Source: Phialocephala subalpina (Eukaryota > Ascomycota > Leotiomycetes > Helotiales > Mollisiaceae). Taken from it: a stretch of 64,000 nucleotides of DNA. The notes below the pieces were generated by a model. That model was not told the origin of the DNA. It worked only from the letters and a program-made list of their open reading frames with translations, and made no database searches. Positions within the stretch are counted from its first letter, which is position 1, and each line of letters opens with the position of its first letter. The stretch covers positions 875,528 through 939,527 of the forward strand of contig FJOG01000021.1 of assembly GCA_900073065.1 (NCBI GenBank), read 5' to 3'. A program made the translations under genes and the position numbers. Of this stretch, positions 60,454 through 64,000 are shown piece after piece.

Positions 60454-60607
60454 TTTGAAGATATTTTTTTGTGAAGTTATCGTACGAGAAAGAAAAAATT
60501 AGAAATAGGGAAAATTAGCGGTAAGGAATCGATATCGTATCGATAAGATTAATTCTCGCGATACCTAATTAATACTAGTAAGAATCGATTCTATATCGAT
60601 ACCTCAG

Positions 60608-60625
60608 GTATTAAAGCCAAGCCTG
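60608..60625 (+). repeat. right terminal inverted repeat of the hAT element
   Basis: 18 bp, GTATTAAAGCCAAGCCTG, the near-perfect reverse complement of 56584-56601. Confidence 0.85.
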
Positions 60626-60633
60626 CTAGTAAG
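60626..60633 (+). repeat. 8-bp target-site duplication, right copy
   Basis: CTAGTAAG, identical to 56576-56583; the HET frame resumes directly after it. Confidence 0.88.
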
Positions 60634-61051
60634 GCTCTTCGAGGAAATCCTTTGCTTACTTTCAGCGTGGCCGAACGAATATTATAGGCAGAAACTCGGA
60701 AGACGACTTACGAAGAAAACATAGTATACTCGTTACTTAGTATCTTTGACGTTTATATGTCGCTTATCTATAGCGAAGGGAGAGATAATGCAAAAGAACG
60801 TCTTCGAGAGGCAATTAATAAGAAGGAAAAGGGTGCGTTATCCTTAGTTACTAAGATCAAATATAATTATAATAAGGTTATCAACTTGGGTAGGGATCAA
60901 ATACGAGGACTTTTCTATTTATAATTTAATAATAAAAGTCGAAAATAACAAGGATTTTCGCTCCGTAAGCATATTAATTAATAGTTTTATTATAGAAATT
61001 AATAGAAATATTATAGATATAGAAAATTATTTAACGCCCAAATATTCCATT

Positions 61052-64000
61052 TCATCCTTCAGCATCATATATGTTGTCCTCGACGAGTCTGTCCGTGTCC
61101 GGAATCCTAGGCCATGGTGTAGATCTTGGTGAAGATAATTGTGATGATACATCATGAGATGAGTAGTTGGCATCCGGTGCTGGGCCGGAAGCAGGGATTT
61201 CGTTTGAATCATTGATGTGATCTAGCGACCAGCGATCCACTTCCGTACACCCATCATGGGATCCTGCCCCGAGAAAAGAGTATGAACCTGGGGCCGAGTT
61301 TTCTCTTAGCAGTGTACTATGTGGTTCCTGGTCTGGGTTTTTATTCCAATGATCTTGCGTGTAAGGCGACATATCAAGTGGCCCGTTTTCTTGGCTCGTG
61401 CCTAGATAGGACTGCTCCAACGGAGACCAGATATCGGGTGGTGCCAACCAGGCAGGACCACTAAAAGTCGCTTGAAGAGGCGACCAATTGATGTTGAAGT
61501 TCTGTTGTATTTGTGCAACTGGAGTAACCTCAAACCATTCGTTATGGTCGGCCGCTGCAGGTACAGGGTATTTGGGGTCTGTGGCGATTTGGTTCGTGTC
61601 ACTCGAGACAAGGCTTTCTCCAGTGAAATTAGAGTGCGCGTCCAAAGAGGTGTTATTCGAACCAGTGCGGGCCAGTCTTCCAGGATGCCTCGCCGAGATT
61701 AAGCACTTGTTCGTGGCCATCTCAATAATTTTGCTTTGGCCCGATCTTGAAGCAGGATCATTGTGAGGTTGGACATCAACGCCGTGTCCGCGAGATGAGG
61801 ACGTTGGTTTCTCAGATGCTGAAGCTGGGTCGCCCCTGATATCGTGTTTCCGCCGTTTTAAGATTCGGCGATCGATGGTCTGAGTTAATTCTCTGGGAGA
61901 TTGTGGGATGATAGCTTGGCTTGTGCACCCGGGAAATTCAACTTGCCCTATGGCAGGGAAGGCATTTGCTGGAGACGGCGCGGTGTATTTGGACTGACAG
62001 CTACTGTCGCAGGCTTGCCGTGACGATTCCAATTCTCTGGCTCCTGTCTGAGTGTCGCTTTGACTGGATATATAATTCCCGGGGCGCTTTCGTGAGTTCG
62101 TCGCCGTGGCAATACGGTACTCCTGCGCATCCCTGCTGTCACTCAATCGACTCGCATCTTCGGAAGAAGACTCGTGCTCTGAGGTTTTGCAGCCTTGATT
62201 CTGGAGATTCTGTTGTCTTTGAGGAAGCTGGGGAAGTAATGCTGTTGTTACTTGGGCTTGTATCCAATTACTCACTTGGCTTGGAAGTGGTGAAGTGAGA
62301 GAAGTACTTGATGAATCTAATTTGCGTGAAGAGTCCACATTGTCGCAACTGTGTCTCATGCTGGACGTGGATGCGTCTAGTTCGTACAACGCAGTATACG
62401 TCAAGTTCGATGAATCATTCGAAATGACCTCTGTTGTTCGACGCGATCCTCTTGGATAGAAGTCACGGGCTACAGAATTGTGGAGAGCTGACTGATCACA
62501 GTTTCCATTGTCGATAGATAGAGTACTTGGTTGGAGGACAAGCGGACGAGGAAAGTTGAAACAGCCCATCATGTTTTCGCAGCCCCAAGAACAACCAACA
62601 GAACTGCCGGCGCAGAATCGGCATTGACCATATCCGTAATTTGTCACGGAATTGTGGCTTCCGGGGAGGCGAGTGTGTGTTGGCATTTGATAGGAAATGG
62701 GGCTCAAGAATGATCGTGGTAAACTTGAACTTTCCAGTTCGGAGGCCACCGATTGCCTGGTCGGTTGGTGCACGCCTTCAATCGACGACCCTGCCATCAT
62801 GAGAGAATCTATCGACAAAGTATCTATATAGCGGCTAGTGTGATGCACAGAGGCACGGCCTGGCAACTTATACTCCGCCTTGTCAATTGTCGCTGCTGTG
62901 CTCCAAAGACTTGCTTCTCTTCGCGGACGACGCTTGCGATAGATATCTGGTTCCTTGTCCACATTGTCCACGCTCGAAGACTTGGCTTTCTTACGTGTAC
63001 GAGAAGATTTCTCCGAAGATCCGCCCCTTGGTTTGGGCAGCAGGACTTTGAGGACATTACCGCGGATGGAACTTCTCTCAACGATGGTTGGGGCAGTGTG
63101 AACGTAGAATTCGTCGAAATATGTCACAACAGCCTTCGCTCCATGATCCACCAAAAGAACAATACAGGAGAGGATTTTAGAGTGAAGTCTATCCTGACCT
63201 TTGTGCTGCGCTTGTGCCATCTTAGCTGAGGCATGGGCAATAACGCTCGTTTCATGATAGCTTCGAGTATTCGGGTTGGCACCAGCATTCAAAATCAACG
63301 ATACTGCTACTCGATTTCCGGTACCCGCAGCAATTGCCAGGGCAGTGTGGCCATTCTCGTCTCTCATGTTTATATCCGATACTTGGATGAGAGATTGCAG
63401 CACAGGTGTGGTTTGGAGATCGAGATGCCCTGATGAACTTTTCAATTCCTTCAGTAAGGGCGTTTCAACAGCTCTATCATTTGCCAAGAGGATTTCTCCA
63501 AGTGGGAGAGCTGAGCGTTCAGACAACATAGTTGATACAACAGCGGATACAGATAACCTACGTGTGATTAATTCTAGAGTAGAGTAATGTGAAGAAAGGC
63601 ATAATTACTGTACTCTCAATATTCTCCCAATCTCTTGCCCTTCATGTATGCCAATAAGCCACTCACCAGCAAATCCAAGTAGTCTTTCCGTAATCGATCG
63701 TCCGTGATAATCAAGAGTATCGAACTGAAAACCTCGAGAAGATGCAAGCTTCAGTATGTCCAAATACTTTCCGAACATGGCAGGTTTGTGGAACCTAGCA
63801 ACGTGCAGAAACGTCTCTCCGGTAGTATTTCGAGCGAATATAGGCGGGTTGAAAACTGACGTAAATATGCCTAGTATACTGTAGACGTATTCTAGATTTC
63901 CTGCCGCGGACGCGTGGTGGAGGAGGTTGTTGCCAAATTTGTCCTCTGCCCAATGCTCTGCCCTAATGTGCGGCGCTGATCGAGCGAATTGGAAAACAAA
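61052..64000 (-). CDS. ankyrin-repeat protein with long disordered tail (5' partial)
   Basis: The gene enters from beyond 64000. The visible exons are >64000-63667 and 63573-61052, joined in phase over a 93-nt intron (63574-63666). The first gives ankyrin-type units (DKFGNNLLHHASAAGNLEYV, NTTGETFLHVARFH). The second exon adds another (DENGHTALAIAAGTGNRVAV, LILNAGANPNT). A basic patch (KSSRTRKKAKSSS) that may be a nuclear signal comes next, and then some 600 residues rich in Ser, Pro, Gln and Asn with no fold that I recognise. A short Cys cluster (CRFCAGSSVGCSWGCENMMGC) lies near 62600. Swi6/Mbp1-like or signalling roles are possible, but the N-terminus that would decide this is outside the window. 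Confidence 0.8.

Larger units (their letters stand above)
56584..60625 (-). mobile_element. hAT-superfamily DNA transposon, 4,042 bp, RIP-damaged
   Basis: Bounded by an 8-bp duplication and by 18-bp terminal inverted repeats with two mismatches (TAAGCTTGGC left, CAGGCTTGGC right when reverse-complemented). CAG-type ends and an 8-bp duplication are those of hAT elements. Both mismatches are transitions. Subterminal regions carry repeated ATCGAT words, and the word CGTACG recurs many times inside. A BED-finger-like start on the minus strand from 60453 marks the transposase. The rest of it, to roughly 58500, is too AT-shifted to follow. It lies inside the HET relic. Confidence 0.86.
56034..60930 (+). 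pseudogene. HET-domain gene, RIP-damaged and split by a hAT element
   Basis: Left part 56034-56583 starts MRLLEYDNDGEFSLTKDF and GEIPEYAILSHT, then goes on with KYEKIRFCGE, YLWVD, INSIFRWYRDLAKCYIF and TLQELIAPKLVEFF. The right part resumes at 60634 in the same phase with LLTFSVAERI, YSLLSIFDVYMSLIYSEG and AKERLREAI. The frame is unbroken by indels, but TAG or TAA stands where the family has Trp or Gln (for example at 56131-56133 after SHT, and in the AERI..AETR phrase). That is the RIP pattern. The gene is dead twice over: by RIP stops and by insertion of the transposon. Nothing recognisable follows after 60930. Confidence 0.85.

Noticed and set aside
1..64000. CRISPR arrays, rRNA genes, bacterial-type operons
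   Set aside because: None seen. The window is nuclear fungal DNA with spliced genes.

Overview
The window is nuclear DNA of a filamentous ascomycete (Pezizomycotina). The evidence is many 47-75 nt GT-AG introns, fungal-only families (HET, HeLo, DUF3176, 2EXR, DUF3425 bZIP, NACHT STAND proteins), ascomycete secreted oxidases, and transposons damaged by C-to-T/G-to-A transitions as expected from repeat-induced point mutation (RIP). A Leotiomycete is possible, but I cannot prove it from sequence alone.

Layout. 1-11.4 kb: the 3' end of a sterol-type UDP-glycosyltransferase, a class II-like secreted haem peroxidase, a secreted protein of unknown function, a 3 kb gene-free stretch, and a bilirubin-oxidase-like multicopper oxidase. 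12.2-20.8 kb: a HeLo-domain gene on the minus strand, split by a RIP-damaged Ty1/copia retrotransposon with 231-bp LTRs and a 5-bp target duplication; the assembly gap lies inside its 5' LTR. 21.8-28.5 kb: a decayed DUF3176 membrane-protein gene, an apparently intact HET-domain gene, a TPR fragment and a HET relic. 28.6-34.5 kb: a divergent pair, an uncharacterised protein and a 1,412-residue TPR-CHAT protein with its His/Cys dyad present. 34.9-35.7 kb: an extremely AT-rich island. 36.7-41.7 kb: an alcohol oxidase (GMC) next to a secreted large catalase, which could make and remove H2O2 in turn. 42.3-49.3 kb: a HET gene with one in-frame stop, a DUF3425 bZIP factor divergent from an aldo-keto reductase, and a frameshifted 2EXR gene. 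49.9 kb: a 114-bp MITE with perfect 28-bp inverted repeats. 50.4-53.9 kb: a NACHT STAND protein. 56.0-60.9 kb: a RIP-damaged HET gene split by a 4,042-bp hAT transposon with an 8-bp target duplication. 61.1-64 kb: the 3' part of an ankyrin-repeat gene.

The 12-61 kb part looks like an incompatibility / innate-immunity island. HeLo, HET (four copies), NACHT, CHAT and TPR genes lie close together, several broken by transposons, frameshifts or single stops of the C-to-T/G-to-A type. The most promising poorly described unit is the divergent CHAT-protease/uncharacterised-protein pair at 28.6-34.5 kb. No rRNA, tRNA or CRISPR array was recognised. Coordinates for spliced genes come from splice sites I read by eye and checked for phase.
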